This document shows, piece by piece, positions 26,144 to 35,180 of a DNA stretch of 64,000 bases; the stretch's first letter is position 1, and each line of letters opens with the position of its first letter. The DNA is from Flavobacterium hungaricum (GTDB lineage Bacteria; Bacteroidota; Bacteroidia; Flavobacteriales; Flavobacteriaceae): NCBI RefSeq assembly GCF_015182285.1, contig NZ_PRDM01000003.1, positions 124,001 through 188,000 on the forward strand. The letters are read 5' to 3'. The notes beneath the pieces are model-generated. The model saw only the letters and a program-made list of their open reading frames with translations, was not told the origin of the DNA and did no database searches. The position numbers were made by a program, and so were the translations under genes.

Positions 26144-27055
26144 TTAATGCTTATAAAGCTTCACATGGTTTCCAAACGTATAGGTTGCGGTAATTGTCGG
26201 ACCATTATATCCCCATTTTAAGAATCCGTTTAATCTTTCTTCCTGATCGTCTATTCTAAAATTCAGACCGGTGTATCCTGCCGTTAAGCTAAAGTTTTGA
26301 TATACATTATATAAAACAGAAAGGTTGTAACTGATAATACGTCCGCTGATGTTATCTACTTTGGCCGAAAGGTAATTGGCATTGACAAATAAGCCGAACT
26401 TTGGCGCCAGAACAAATTCTCCCCAAATTCCAACATCTGGCAGCGGTGCTGTAAAAGCAAAATTATCTCTGATTTCTCCGCTTCCCTGTTGGGTTTCTGT
26501 TCGAAGGCCGAGATCACCAAAAAGGACATGCGCTCCTATAAGTAATCCCGCTTCGTATTTAGGTTTAGATAAAAAAGCATATCCGTAGTAAATCCTAGCG
26601 ATCTGAACATCAAAAAAAGCGGTTACCAAAACATCAACATTGTACGTATGGTCTTTAAAAACAATTTCTTTTTCCAATCTCTTGCTCGAACTTCTGTTTA
26701 AAACAAAATATTCGGTACCCAATCGGGATCTTCTTGAAATTCTCCAGTCAAAAGTTCCCATAAAAGAAGTGCTGGATTTATTAAATCCTAAATCATCCTC
26801 AAGATCAATCATGGTTCCCGAATTTCCGTTTCTTGCCACTTGTACCTGCGTGTTGTTTACAGGAAAAAAAGCGCCTGCAGTTACTTTAAACCTTCTGGCG
26901 TGCCAAGGCAGATCTTCTGCATATTGATCTTGAAAATCGTCATTGGCTGCATTGTTGGTTGATAAGCTTTCGCTCAGCATATTATCTGCAGCAGTTTGCG
27001 CTTTTATCGGAATCCAAAAAAGCGTTAGTATCCAAAAAGCGAATATTTTTTTCAT
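26144..27055 (-). CDS. Outer membrane beta-barrel protein
   Basis: 303 residues with a signal peptide (IFAFWILTLFWIPIKAQT) and alternating beta-strands: FKVTAGAFFPVNNTQVQV, SFMGTFDWRISRRSRLGTEYFVL, FSLTAGYTGLNFRID. The last strand PTITATYTFG is followed by a short polar tail. It resembles outer membrane proteins of about 14 strands of unknown function. It is monocistronic and convergent with the polysaccharide locus. Confidence 0.7.
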   Translation of the reverse strand: MKKIFAFWILTLFWIPIKAQTAADNMLSESLSTNNAANDDFQDQYAEDLPWHARRFKVTAGAFFPVNNTQVQVARNGNSGTMIDLEDDLGFNKSSTSFMGTFDWRISRRSRLGTEYFVLNRSSSKRLEKEIVFKDHTYNVDVLVTAFFDVQIARIYYGYAFLSKPKYEAGLLIGAHVLFGDLGLRTETQQGSGEIRDNFAFTAPLPDVGIWGEFVLAPKFGLFVNANYLSAKVDNISGRIISYNLSVLYNVYQNFSLTAGYTGLNFRIDDQEERLNGFLKWGYNGPTITATYTFGNHVKLYKH

Positions 27056-27197
27056 CAGAGTGGTTTTAAGTTGTTGATTAGGAAAGTTTTAGCAATTAAA
27101 GTTAGTAAAAATTATCTTTCATTTTTCTTTTTTGCATTAAAATGTTATAGTTAAGAATCTGGTTGTGAGATAAATATATAAGTGAGTAAAAAAAATA

Positions 27198-27227
27198 GTT
27201 GACATATCACTCTTTTTTGTAACTTTG
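27198..27227 (+). promoter_or_regulatory. Promoter and operator of the marR-MATE pair, leaderless type
   Basis: TTG (27199-27201) is spaced 18 nt from TAACTTTG (27220-27227), an excellent Bacteroidota promoter. GTTGACATATCACT (27198-27211) overlaps the -33 element and nearly matches the palindrome at 27728. The ATG at 27232 is only 4 nt past the -7 box. Confidence 0.7.
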
Positions 27228-27231
27228 CCAC

Positions 27232-27708
27232 ATGGAACTAAAACACAGCGATAAAGAAAGTTTTTCAAATTTTTGGAAGGAAGAAATATCAGATAGTTTT
27301 TTCTTTCAGATTCATCGTATTAAGCGAGCGATCTTCAGGCGCACCAATGCATTAATGAATGATGCAGGAATTACACTGCAGTTAGAGCAATTGCCATTAT
27401 TGATGATTTTGCATCATAACAGTCTTTCGCAGCGTGAATTATCAGATAAAACCATGCGGGATAAATCGTCTATTCTGAGAAGTATTACAGCGCTTGAAAA
27501 AAAGAATTTGGTTGAGGTTGTAAAAGATAAATCGGATAAACGCAAAAATATTGTCAGTTTAACAAGTGAAGGCATTACATTAGCAAAAAGCATTAGGACT
27601 TTGATGAAAAAGGCGGAAGAAGAAGTGATGTCTGTTTTTACGCCAAAAGAAAAAATGGAAGCTTTGAATGCAGTCAGATCTTATGCTGATAAGCTGGAAT
27701 TACTTTAA
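27232..27708 (+). CDS. MarR-family transcriptional regulator
   Basis: 158 residues with a winged helix: NSLSQRELSDKTMRDKSSILRSITALEKKNLVEVVKDKSDKRKNIVSLTSEG holds the recognition helix and the wing with the DKR motif. MarR dimers bind palindromes and release them on binding small ligands, often controlling an adjacent efflux pump. The MATE gene follows by 62 bp and both genes have the same palindrome upstream. Confidence 0.9.
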   Translation: MELKHSDKESFSNFWKEEISDSFFFQIHRIKRAIFRRTNALMNDAGITLQLEQLPLLMILHHNSLSQRELSDKTMRDKSSILRSITALEKKNLVEVVKDKSDKRKNIVSLTSEGITLAKSIRTLMKKAEEEVMSVFTPKEKMEALNAVRSYADKLELL

Positions 27709-27727
27709 TTTTTTTTGAACTATAAAA

Positions 27728-27741
27728 GTTGATATGTCAAC
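27728..27741. promoter_or_regulatory. Palindromic operator before the MATE gene
   Basis: GTTGATATGTCAAC lies 29 nt before the MATE start. It matches the element at 27198 in reverse complement at 12 of 14 positions. Confidence 0.6.
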
Positions 27742-27770
27742 TTAATTGTACAATATTATTTAAAAAATAA

Positions 27771-29186
27771 ATGAAAAAAAGCGAATTGTTAGAAGGGCCG
27801 ATCCTTTCTTCGTTATTAAAATTAGCGGTTCCGATTATGATTGCTAATCTGCTGCAGGCTGCATACCAATTGGTGGATGCTTTTTGGGTTGGGCGTTTGG
27901 GTGGTGATGCCGTTGCTGCCGTTTCGATAAGTACACCTGTGATATTTTTAACTATTGCATTAGGAACTGGACTTGCCATTGCAGGTTCTATTTTAATTGC
28001 ACAATATTTTGGTGCCGGAAATCAGGAAATGGTTAACCATGTTGCCGCGCAGACTTTGTCAATGGTGATTATAGTTTCGATAGTTTTATCTATAATCGGA
28101 TATATATTGAGTCCATATTTTTTATACCTGCTAAAGGTGGAACCTCAGGTTTATATAGACGCATTGGGATTTATGAGGGTGGCGTTTGTAGGTTTGGTTT
28201 TTAGTTTCGGATTCATGATTTTTCAATCCATTATGCGTGGTGTGGGGCGTGTGACGCTTCCGGTTTATATTGTGCTGGGAACAGTGATTTTGAACTTCGC
28301 CTTAGATCCGTTATTTATTTATGGATGGAAATTTATTCCGGCAATGGGAGTAAAAGGTGCTGCTCTGGCTACTTTATCGACACAGTTTTTGGCAATTATT
28401 ATAGGTTTTGCTATCCTGTTTAGAGGAAAACACGGAATTCATTTGCGTATTTCTGATTTTAAGCCTGATTATAAGCATATCAAGAAAGCATTTGAAATTG
28501 GTTTTCCGTCTTCGATTGAGCAGTCGATGCGCGCCTTAGGCATGATGGCGATTACATTTTTGATTGTTCGTTTCGGAACGACTACAGTTGCTTCTTACGG
28601 TGCTGGTTCTAATTTAATTCAGCTTATTTTGATTCCGGCTTTAGGATTGTCAATGGCTATTGCAACTTTGGTTGGGCAGAATATTGGTGCGGGAAAAGTA
28701 GATCGCGCTGCCGAAATCTCAAAATTAGGTGCTTACCTCGGTTTTGGACTTTTGACGGGGCTTGGAATAATCGCTTTTATTTTTGCGCCATATTTGATTG
28801 CTTTTTTTGTTCCAAGAGATCAAGCGGTTATTCAAGGGGGGACAGAATTACTTCGAATTACGTGTCTTTCTTGGGGATTTTTGGGACTGCAGTTGTGTTT
28901 GACTGGTGTCTTTCGTGCGGTTGGAAATACCAAACTGCCGATGATTTTGACTTTGGTGTCGCAATGGGTCATTCAGTTTCCACTGGCGTTTATTTTATCT
29001 CATAATACTTCTTTGGGTAAAGTGGGTATTTGGTGGGCTTTTCCAATTGCTTCGGTTGTAACGGCTTTGATTACGGTGATTCTTTATGTAAAAGGGGATT
29101 GGAAAAAAGAACGTTTAACGGGTAAAACGAATAAATTGATCGGTAAGGTGGAAAGCGAAATTGTTAAGGAGGGGTTTTCTTCTTAG
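27771..29186 (+). CDS. MATE-family multidrug efflux transporter
   Basis: 471 residues with twelve hydrophobic segments in two halves. Features include LAVPIMIANLLQAAYQLVDAFWVGRLGGDAVAAVSIS and the second-half counterpart FEIGFPSSIEQSMRALGMMAITFLIVRFGTTTVASYGAG. MATE proteins exchange Na+ or H+ for cationic drugs or metabolites. It is likely repressed by the MarR encoded upstream. Confidence 0.92.
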   Translation: MKKSELLEGPILSSLLKLAVPIMIANLLQAAYQLVDAFWVGRLGGDAVAAVSISTPVIFLTIALGTGLAIAGSILIAQYFGAGNQEMVNHVAAQTLSMVIIVSIVLSIIGYILSPYFLYLLKVEPQVYIDALGFMRVAFVGLVFSFGFMIFQSIMRGVGRVTLPVYIVLGTVILNFALDPLFIYGWKFIPAMGVKGAALATLSTQFLAIIIGFAILFRGKHGIHLRISDFKPDYKHIKKAFEIGFPSSIEQSMRALGMMAITFLIVRFGTTTVASYGAGSNLIQLILIPALGLSMAIATLVGQNIGAGKVDRAAEISKLGAYLGFGLLTGLGIIAFIFAPYLIAFFVPRDQAVIQGGTELLRITCLSWGFLGLQLCLTGVFRAVGNTKLPMILTLVSQWVIQFPLAFILSHNTSLGKVGIWWAFPIASVVTALITVILYVKGDWKKERLTGKTNKLIGKVESEIVKEGFSS

Positions 29187-29189
29187 GTT

Positions 29190-29440
29190 TTTTAGGTTTT
29201 GAGGTTTTTGGAGGTTTTTGGAGGTTTTACCGCAAAGATTCGCAAAGATTTTTCGCAGAGGTTCGCTAAGTTTTTTATGTGCTGTGGTTTAAGGGGTGTA
29301 TTTTATCGCAAAGAGACGCAAAGAATTATCGCAGAGGTTCGCAAAGATATTGTATTATGCTGTAGTGTAAGGGGTGTATTTACCGCAAAGAGACGCAAAG
29401 ATTTTTCGCAGAGGTTCGCAAGGATTTTTTGCAAAAAAAA
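29190..29440. repeat. Direct repeats of CGCAAAGA..TCGCAGAGGTTCGCAAAG
   Basis: Three imperfect copies start near 29219, 29304 and 29378. The open frame over them (29199-29468) simply translates the repeats and is not a gene. Confidence 0.75.
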
Positions 29441-29499
29441 CACACAGGTAAAATGCTGTTATTTCTGAAATAAAAACAAAAACATTTTTTTGAAAACGA

Positions 29500-29620
29500 T
29501 TGCCGCGTGAGGGATGGGAGAAAGCTGCCGAAGCAGCTCGTACAGCCCGACAGCATGCCGATAAGAGGGCGTATATGCGTATTGTAATTTTGCCCTCTTG
29601 TCGGGATGGTGGCACGCCCA
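29500..29620. other. GC-rich structured intergenic element
   Basis: GCCGATAAGAGGGC and the later GCCCTCTTGTCGG pair with one mismatch around a loop of about 20 nt. An AAGCTGCCGAAGCAGCTC hairpin lies upstream. The GC content is far above the surroundings. It may be an RNA element or a mobile repeat; I do not recognise it. Confidence 0.45.
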
Positions 29621-29626
29621 GATTAT

Positions 29627-29686
29627 TTTAGATTTTAGATTTTAGATTTTAGATTTTAGATTTTAGATTTTAGATTTTCGGATTTT
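29627..29686. repeat. Short tandem repeat of ATTTTAG
   Basis: About eight head-to-tail 7-bp units TTTTAGA. Confidence 0.85.
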
Positions 29687-29687
29687 C

Positions 29688-29935
29688 GGATTTTGTTTTG
29701 CGTGGGCTTCTCCCGAAGCGTCGGGACGCTCAGCCTGACATTGCTGACTCTGCTCAGCCTGACATTGCGGGTTCTTGACAAACGCAAAAGGGTTGGAATT
29801 TGGAATTTAGATTTTCGGATTTTGTTTTGCGTGGGCTTCTCCCGAAGCGTCGGGACGCTCAGCCTGACATTGTTGACTCTGCTCAGCTTGATATTGTTGG
29901 TTTTTTACAAGCACAAAAGGGTTGGAATTTGGAAT
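29688..29935. repeat. Two direct copies of a repeat of about 115 bp
   Basis: Copies begin TTTTGTTTTGCGTGGGCTTC near 29693 and 29820. Both contain CCCGAAGCGTCGGGACGCTC and end near GGGTTGGAATTTGGAATTT, with few differences. The frame over them (29693-30007) contains the duplication itself and is not credible as a gene. Confidence 0.8.
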
Positions 29936-29960
29936 TTCATAATTTGGAATTTTAAAATTT

Positions 29961-30395
29961 TTAAACCCTATGATAATCGGCTTTCCAATGTACGATGGCT
30001 TTTTTGACAGCATCGCCGCTGAGGTTGTTTTTTAAGACGTCTTCTAGAAGCGGAATAAGTTCGCTGTCTGGAGCAAAACGCAGTGCAAATATTTGATCGT
30101 CTGTGAGTTTGTGTTCAAATTCTTCGAATCTTTTACCGGTTAACGTAAAATAACGATAACGCATTTCGAGGCGTACAATTCGGTTTTGCAAGGTGAGTGC
30201 GTAATGCTGACGAAGCATAAATGCCAGGGCAAATAAAAATATAAATGCAGCGCTGATGAATATCCAGATTAATTGGTCTGGTGTTGTAATGGCAAAATAG
30301 ATACTGAATCCAAGAAATAGTATCAGTATGGGATAGTATACAAAATGGTGCGGTGTATAAAAACGGATGTGATTATAATAGGTCTGAATCTTCAT
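29961..30395 (-). CDS. DUF6526-type membrane protein
   Basis: 144 residues with two adjacent membrane segments (FVYYPILILFLGFSIYFAI and LIWIFISAAFIFLFALAFML) and a soluble C-terminal half with RIVRLEMRYRYFTLTGKRF and DQIFALRFAPDSELIPLL. This layout matches the small DUF6526 family common in Bacteroidota. Function unknown. Monocistronic. Confidence 0.75.
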   Translation of the reverse strand: MKIQTYYNHIRFYTPHHFVYYPILILFLGFSIYFAITTPDQLIWIFISAAFIFLFALAFMLRQHYALTLQNRIVRLEMRYRYFTLTGKRFEEFEHKLTDDQIFALRFAPDSELIPLLEDVLKNNLSGDAVKKAIVHWKADYHRV

Positions 30396-30695
30396 GCTTT
30401 TTTTTGTTTATGAACTGTAAAAAAACAAAGCTGCCCTAAATTAATAGAGCAGCTTTTTCCCAAAAATAAACTAACATAACCAATGTTCTCTTTATAATCT
30501 CAACTTTTTACAGTTTGTTAAGTAATGCTGATAAGAAGAAAGCCTTTTCTCTTTTCGTAATTCCAATCTTTCAATATGGCTTATTTTTCTTTGATGTAAA
30601 ATTACTTTGAGAGCGGCTCTAATTTGTTATACTTTAAAACGAAAAAGTTACATGATTCCAATATTTGAACTTTTTTTGATTTTTAAATGTAGGTT
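30396..30695. other. Intergenic stretch with one terminator
   Basis: Apart from the hairpin at 30427-30458 I see no gene, repeat or clear promoter. Confidence 0.4.
30427..30458 (-). terminator. Hairpin terminator for the glycosylase gene direction
   Basis: AAAGCTGC (30427-30434) pairs with GCAGCTTT (30449-30456). T runs lie on both sides, so it may be bidirectional. Confidence 0.65.
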
Positions 30696-31181
30696 TTAAA
30701 GAAAGGTTTTGAGGACTTTCCATTCGTCCAATTTATATTGATAGGTCTTGCCAGCATTGGCAGGACTGGTAGATGGAAGCGTAATAAGCTGATATTCTTT
30801 TTGTAAGTGAATATATTTCTTGAAAAAAGCCGCAGCTTTTTGTCCGTTAAAAAAAATAGTCGTGATTTTGGGATGCTGTTTTAAAAAGTTTTCAAAATCA
30901 TTGGCGATTTCGTTTTTAATAGCGCTGTCTAAACTTCCTACGCGATCGCAGTATTGCAGTACATCCCAAAGTGCAATATTGTTATTTACTAGTAAGTTTT
31001 TGCGAGTTTGATAATCATTAGAGAATTCTTCCTTTAATATGGTAAACATTATTTTCCAAAAGTTATTCTGATTATGACCGTAATATTGATTGAGTTCTAA
31101 TGATTTGGTGCCTGGCATTGTGCCTAGGATCAGGATTTTAGCTGTGTCAGAAGTAATTGGAGGAAATGAGTAACTTTTCAT
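30696..31181 (-). CDS. DNA-deoxyinosine glycosylase (UDG family 6-like)
   Basis: 161 residues in the uracil-DNA glycosylase fold: ILILGTMPGTKSLELNQYYGHNQNNFWKIM near the N-terminus, IALWDVLQYCDRVGSLDSAI, and LPSTSPANAG close to the C-terminus. The GTMPG..S..YYGHNQNNFW pattern is that of hypoxanthine-DNA glycosylases, which excise deaminated adenine. The length is normal. The gene stands alone. Confidence 0.88.
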   Translation of the reverse strand: MKSYSFPPITSDTAKILILGTMPGTKSLELNQYYGHNQNNFWKIMFTILKEEFSNDYQTRKNLLVNNNIALWDVLQYCDRVGSLDSAIKNEIANDFENFLKQHPKITTIFFNGQKAAAFFKKYIHLQKEYQLITLPSTSPANAGKTYQYKLDEWKVLKTFL

Positions 31182-31383
31182 TTAGGAGGTGTCTTTTTTT
31201 TGTTCTAGTTAAAATAATCATTTATAAGTAATTATAAAACAAAAGCAGAAAATTATATAACATTTTTGGAGTACCTATAAACGAACTTTGACTTGCAGAT
31301 TTTTAGGAAGTACGGTTGTTGCCTTTTTTTTATTTAAATCTGTTTCACAAGTTATAGAATATAGAATTTAAAATCCAATTACG

Positions 31384-32409
31384 ATGAAAATAGTTACTCT
31401 AAACACAGATAAAACTCAAAATATATTTGAAGGTCTTCAATCCAGTTTTGGCGGAAAAGTAACTTTTGACTTAGAAGAATATACACTTGAGGTAAAAAAT
31501 ACTTTTGCTGAAGGATCTATTTCTGGTGCTTCTTTTAATGATAATATTTCGTACGTACAATTTGATATGGTTTTTTCTACAGATGTGCGATTGGAAATTT
31601 TAAACTTAAAATCGTCACCTATATATTTTGCTTATTGTTCAAAAGGGAGTGTTTCTCATCGTTTTGGACAACAGCATGAAGAAAGAACACTGAAAACTTT
31701 TCAGACTGCAATTGTGACTTCTAAACAGAGTCAGGATAATGTTTTGTTTTTTGAAAAAGGTAAAAATACAAAGCTGACGCTGATTATTGTTGGAACTCAA
31801 GTGGAAAGAAGCAATCAGAACCATTCTTTGAATTATCAGGTTAAGGAGACTTTTTTCGAGAATAATCTCACTCAGGATTTCTTTTATATTGGGTCTTATA
31901 ACTTGCAGATTGCCGAAAAAATAGAACAGCTGAATTCGATTACACAAAACGGAATTGTTAGAAATTTACTTAAAGAAGGGATTATAAGAATTATTCTTGC
32001 GATGGAAATTCAACAGCATTCTGATGATCTGCATGCTTTTGCAAATGAATCTAACGGATTAAGCTTGAGAGAAATGGAAGAGATTAAAGAGCTTTCTGAA
32101 CTGATTAAATCTAATCCTGAAGAGGCTTTTACAATAAAATCGTTGAGTAAAAAATCGGGACTTTCGCCAAATAAACTTCAGGAAGGTTTCAAAATGATTC
32201 ATAACAGAACGGTCAATGATTATATTACCCATATGCGTGTCCTGAAAGCTGAAACCTTGATTAGAACGTCAGATTTAAATATTTCTGAAATAGTGTACTG
32301 TATCGGTTTTACGAGCAGAAGCTATTTTTCTAAGATTTTCAAACAAAAATTCAACTGCAGCCCGAAAGAGTATAAATTTAATTTGACTCCGATGGCGGTG
32401 ACTGCTTAG
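31384..32409 (+). CDS. AraC-family transcriptional regulator
   Basis: 341 residues: an N-terminal sensing half without an obvious family, and a C-terminal double helix-turn-helix (EEAFTIKSLSKKSGLSPNKLQEGFKMIHNRTVNDYITHMRVLKAETLI and NISEIVYCIGFTSRSYFSKIFKQKFNCSPKEYK). No target operon is adjacent. A terminator follows at 32526. Confidence 0.9.
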   Translation: MKIVTLNTDKTQNIFEGLQSSFGGKVTFDLEEYTLEVKNTFAEGSISGASFNDNISYVQFDMVFSTDVRLEILNLKSSPIYFAYCSKGSVSHRFGQQHEERTLKTFQTAIVTSKQSQDNVLFFEKGKNTKLTLIIVGTQVERSNQNHSLNYQVKETFFENNLTQDFFYIGSYNLQIAEKIEQLNSITQNGIVRNLLKEGIIRIILAMEIQQHSDDLHAFANESNGLSLREMEEIKELSELIKSNPEEAFTIKSLSKKSGLSPNKLQEGFKMIHNRTVNDYITHMRVLKAETLIRTSDLNISEIVYCIGFTSRSYFSKIFKQKFNCSPKEYKFNLTPMAVTA

Positions 32410-32525
32410 TTTTTGAGGTTCTAAGGTTCTGAGATTTTAAGGTTCTGAGATTCTGAGATTCTGAGATTCTGAGTTTTTGGAATCATTAAAAAATAATGTC
32501 GTTAGCTATACAGCCAGATATATAG

Positions 32526-32563
32526 AAAGCTGCTAAGATAAAACTTAGCAGCTTTACATTTTT
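32526..32563 (+). terminator. Terminator of the AraC-type regulator
   Basis: AAAGCTGCTAAG (32526-32537) and CTTAGCAGCTTT (32544-32555) form a perfect 12-bp stem, followed by ACATTTTTT. Confidence 0.8.
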
Positions 32564-32618
32564 TATTAAGTTTCTTAACACCTTACTATCTATAAATCAA
32601 AATTTTTTATACATTTAC

Positions 32619-32630
32619 ATAACTAGTTAT
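32619..32630. promoter_or_regulatory. Candidate operator of the MarR-GNAT gene
   Basis: ATAACTAGTTAT is a perfect 12-bp palindrome 16 nt before the ATG at 32647, a usual place and size for a MarR site. Confidence 0.45.
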
Positions 32631-32646
32631 ATAATTAATTATTGTT

Positions 32647-33600
32647 ATGGAATTTTTTAATAAAGTTGGAAAGGCTGCTTTAGGAAGCCGTCTTCGTTTG
32701 ATGACTGCCGCGATTACTGATGATGCATCTAAAATATATGAATTGTATGGAGTAGAGTTTGTTCCAAAATGGTTCCCTGTATTTTATACGCTGGCAGAAG
32801 AAAGAGAAATTACGATTACTGAAATTGCTTTAGAGATTGGTCATTCTCAACCTTCTGTAAGTAAAATTATGCGGGAATTAATAGCAGCAGGTTTGGTGGA
32901 AGAAATTGAAAAAGCAGATGATAAACGTAAGAACAACATTATTTTAACTCCGAAAGGAGTGGCTATTTCGCAGGTATTCAAACATCAGTTGCAGGATATT
33001 GATGTTGCTATTGAAGAAATGATTTTGCAGTCTAAACACAATCTTTGGGCAGCGCTGGAAGAATGGGAGTTTTTATTAAGCCAAAAATCATTACTGAAGA
33101 GAGTGAGTGAGCAGAAAAAAAAGCGTGAAAGTAAAGATGTTGAAATTACGGCATACAAACCGCAATACAAACAAGCATTTAAAGAATTGAATGTAGAATG
33201 GATTTCGAAATACTTTGAAATGGAAGAAGCCGACTATAAAGCACTCGATAATCCTGAAGATTATATTTTAAACAAAGGAGGAAAAATACTTGTGGCATTG
33301 TATGATAATGAACCAGTTGGTGTCTGCGCCCTCATTAAAATGAATGATTCTGAGTATGATTTTGAAATGGCTAAAATGGCAGTTTCACCAAAAGCACAGG
33401 GTAAAAATATTGGTTATCTGCTGGGTAAGGAGATTTTAAAAACGGCAAAAGAAATGGGGGCAAAGAAAGTCTATCTAGAAAGCAACACGATCTTAAAACC
33501 TGCAATAAACTTATATTACAAATTAGGTTTCGAAAAAGTTTTCGGTCTTTCGACTCCCTACAAACGTTGTAATATTCAAATGGAATTAATAATTGAATAA
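32647..33600 (+). CDS. Bifunctional MarR-type regulator / GNAT acetyltransferase
   Basis: 317 residues. Residues 1-150 are a MarR winged helix (REITITEIALEIGHSQPSVSKIMRELIAAGLVEEIEKADDKRKNNIILT). Residues of about 165-317 are a GNAT domain with the acetyl-CoA loop VSPKAQGKNIGYLLGKEIL and the C-terminal YYKLGFEKV. Such fusions are widespread; the acetyl acceptor is unknown. A cupin gene follows by 6 bp, so the two are probably co-transcribed. Confidence 0.9.
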   Translation: MEFFNKVGKAALGSRLRLMTAAITDDASKIYELYGVEFVPKWFPVFYTLAEEREITITEIALEIGHSQPSVSKIMRELIAAGLVEEIEKADDKRKNNIILTPKGVAISQVFKHQLQDIDVAIEEMILQSKHNLWAALEEWEFLLSQKSLLKRVSEQKKKRESKDVEITAYKPQYKQAFKELNVEWISKYFEMEEADYKALDNPEDYILNKGGKILVALYDNEPVGVCALIKMNDSEYDFEMAKMAVSPKAQGKNIGYLLGKEILKTAKEMGAKKVYLESNTILKPAINLYYKLGFEKVFGLSTPYKRCNIQMELIIE

Positions 33601-33606
33601 GAGAAA

Positions 33607-33917
33607 ATGAAAAATATTGTAAAAAAAGAAAATGCTGTAGCAAGACAATTTTTAGGTGTCGATTTTGTGGTAAAGATTCTATGGTAACAAAGATGTTATA
33701 TAAAATAACTGATTCGGTGCCTTTTCATCAACATCCGAATGAACAAAGTGGTTATGTAATTTCGGGAAGTTATAAACTAAAATTCGACGGAAAAGAATTT
33801 TTACTAAACGAAGGTGATACTTATTCAATTCCAGCCAATGTGGAACATTCGATTGAAATTATAGAATCTGGTGAAGTTGTAGATGTATTTACACCGATAA
33901 GACAAGATTATTTATAA
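33607..33917 (+). pseudogene. Cupin-domain protein with a one-base frameshift
   Basis: ATG 33607 opens MKNIVKKENAVARQFLGVDFVV and then reaches TAA at 33685. The cupin body (HQHPNEQSGYVISGSYKLKF...GDTYSIPANVEHSIEI) is in another frame from 33681. Removing or adding one base near 33671-33675 would join them as DFVVKDSMVTKMLYKIT. So either the gene is frameshifted or a base is missing in the data. A shorter protein of 78 residues from 33681 would still contain most of the cupin fold. Confidence 0.65.
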
Positions 33918-33980
33918 TAAGGTGCTGTGATACTAAGTTTCTGAGCAGGCTTAGCAAATTAGTATCACAGCATCTTAGAT

Positions 33981-35180
33981 TTATCTTCCAAAACGGTAAT
34001 ATTCTAAATCAATATTTTTTTTGTTGTTGAGTGAATCCAGTATCGAATTCATCCCGATCACGCTGAAAGTGATTCCGTTGCCGCCAAAGCCGAGTACATA
34101 ATGCTCGTTTTTCTTTGGATTTGGTTTTCCGAAATAGGGAAGTCCGTCTTTGGTTTCTCCAAAAGTGCCTGCCCAGGAATAATCCATTTTAAAATCGAGG
34201 TCTGGAAATCTCTTTTTGAATTGTTTTAAAAGATACTCCTCTTTTTTGGGTAATAATTTATCGCGTTTTTGTGAATCTTTAAAGTTTTCATCACCGCCTC
34301 CCATGATAATGCGATTGTCTGCCGTAGCCCTAAAATAGTGATACGGAGAGGATGTGTCCCAAAATACAGCATTTTTAAATGAAGAGGAAAGATCTGGTAC
34401 ACTTTCGGATGTTATTACATAAGTGCTTTTTAGATCGACTACTTTTTCTTCGAGCGTTTCGGTGCTTTCGTACCCGCTGCAGTGAATCACATGATCGGCA
34501 GTAATTCTAAATTTTTCGTCGGTTATGGCAATGCTTTTTCCCTTTTGAGTTTGTATAGAAGCAATATTGGTTCGGTCAAAAATCTGCATGCCTCTTTCTT
34601 GGCAGTACACAAGTAAATCTTGTGCCAGTTTGTACGGATCCATAACGGCGGCGGTTTTAGATTCGAGCGCGGCCATGGCATTTAATCCTAATTTATTGAG
34701 GTCGTATTTATTGAGCCAGCTTACATCAAAATTGTGCTGTTTGCGTGTTTTGAATTCGTTTTTTAGAAACGGAATATCTTTTTTATATGAGGTAAAATAA
34801 ATGCTTTTTTTAAATTCAAATTCGCAGTCACTTTCTACGGTATCAATTATGGTCCGCAGGTCAAAAATGGCTTTTTTACCTTTGTTGTAGCTTTCTACGG
34901 CACATTTTGTGCCGCGAAGTTTTATAAGGTCATGCAGCGAAACGTCAATTTCGTATTGCAGCAGCGCCGTACTTCCTGCTGTACTTCCTCCAGCTACATC
35001 ACGGCGGTCTACTAAGATGATTTTTTTTCCTTCATTGATCAATTTGTAGGCGATTAATGCGCCGGTAATACCACCGCCAATAATGAGTATGGCGGTGTTT
35101 AAATCAGACTCCAGAGAAGGATAACTTTGCTTCAGCGCGTTTTTGATCGGCCAGTAAGTTTCTATAGAACGTAATTTCAT
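33981..35180 (-). CDS. FAD-dependent oxidoreductase of the DAO family
   Basis: 399 residues with the dinucleotide motif ILIIGGGITGALIAYKLINEGKKIILVDRRDVAGGSTAG near residue 30 and C-terminal GLPYFGKPNPKKNEHYVLGFGGNGITFS, as in D-amino-acid oxidase-type enzymes. The substrate is not evident. The ATG overlaps the stop of the permease-type gene upstream (ATGA), so the two are coupled. Confidence 0.85.
   Translation of the reverse strand: MKLRSIETYWPIKNALKQSYPSLESDLNTAILIIGGGITGALIAYKLINEGKKIILVDRRDVAGGSTAGSTALLQYEIDVSLHDLIKLRGTKCAVESYNKGKKAIFDLRTIIDTVESDCEFEFKKSIYFTSYKKDIPFLKNEFKTRKQHNFDVSWLNKYDLNKLGLNAMAALESKTAAVMDPYKLAQDLLVYCQERGMQIFDRTNIASIQTQKGKSIAITDEKFRITADHVIHCSGYESTETLEEKVVDLKSTYVITSESVPDLSSSFKNAVFWDTSSPYHYFRATADNRIIMGGGDENFKDSQKRDKLLPKKEEYLLKQFKKRFPDLDFKMDYSWAGTFGETKDGLPYFGKPNPKKNEHYVLGFGGNGITFSVIGMNSILDSLNNKKNIDLEYYRFGR

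Noticed and set aside
29199-29468. An 89-codon + strand frame after the MATE gene
   Set aside because: It translates CGCAAAG repeats and shows no domain.
29693-30007. A 104-codon + strand frame
   Set aside because: It is an internal duplication of an intergenic repeat and overlaps the real gene at 29961 on the other strand.
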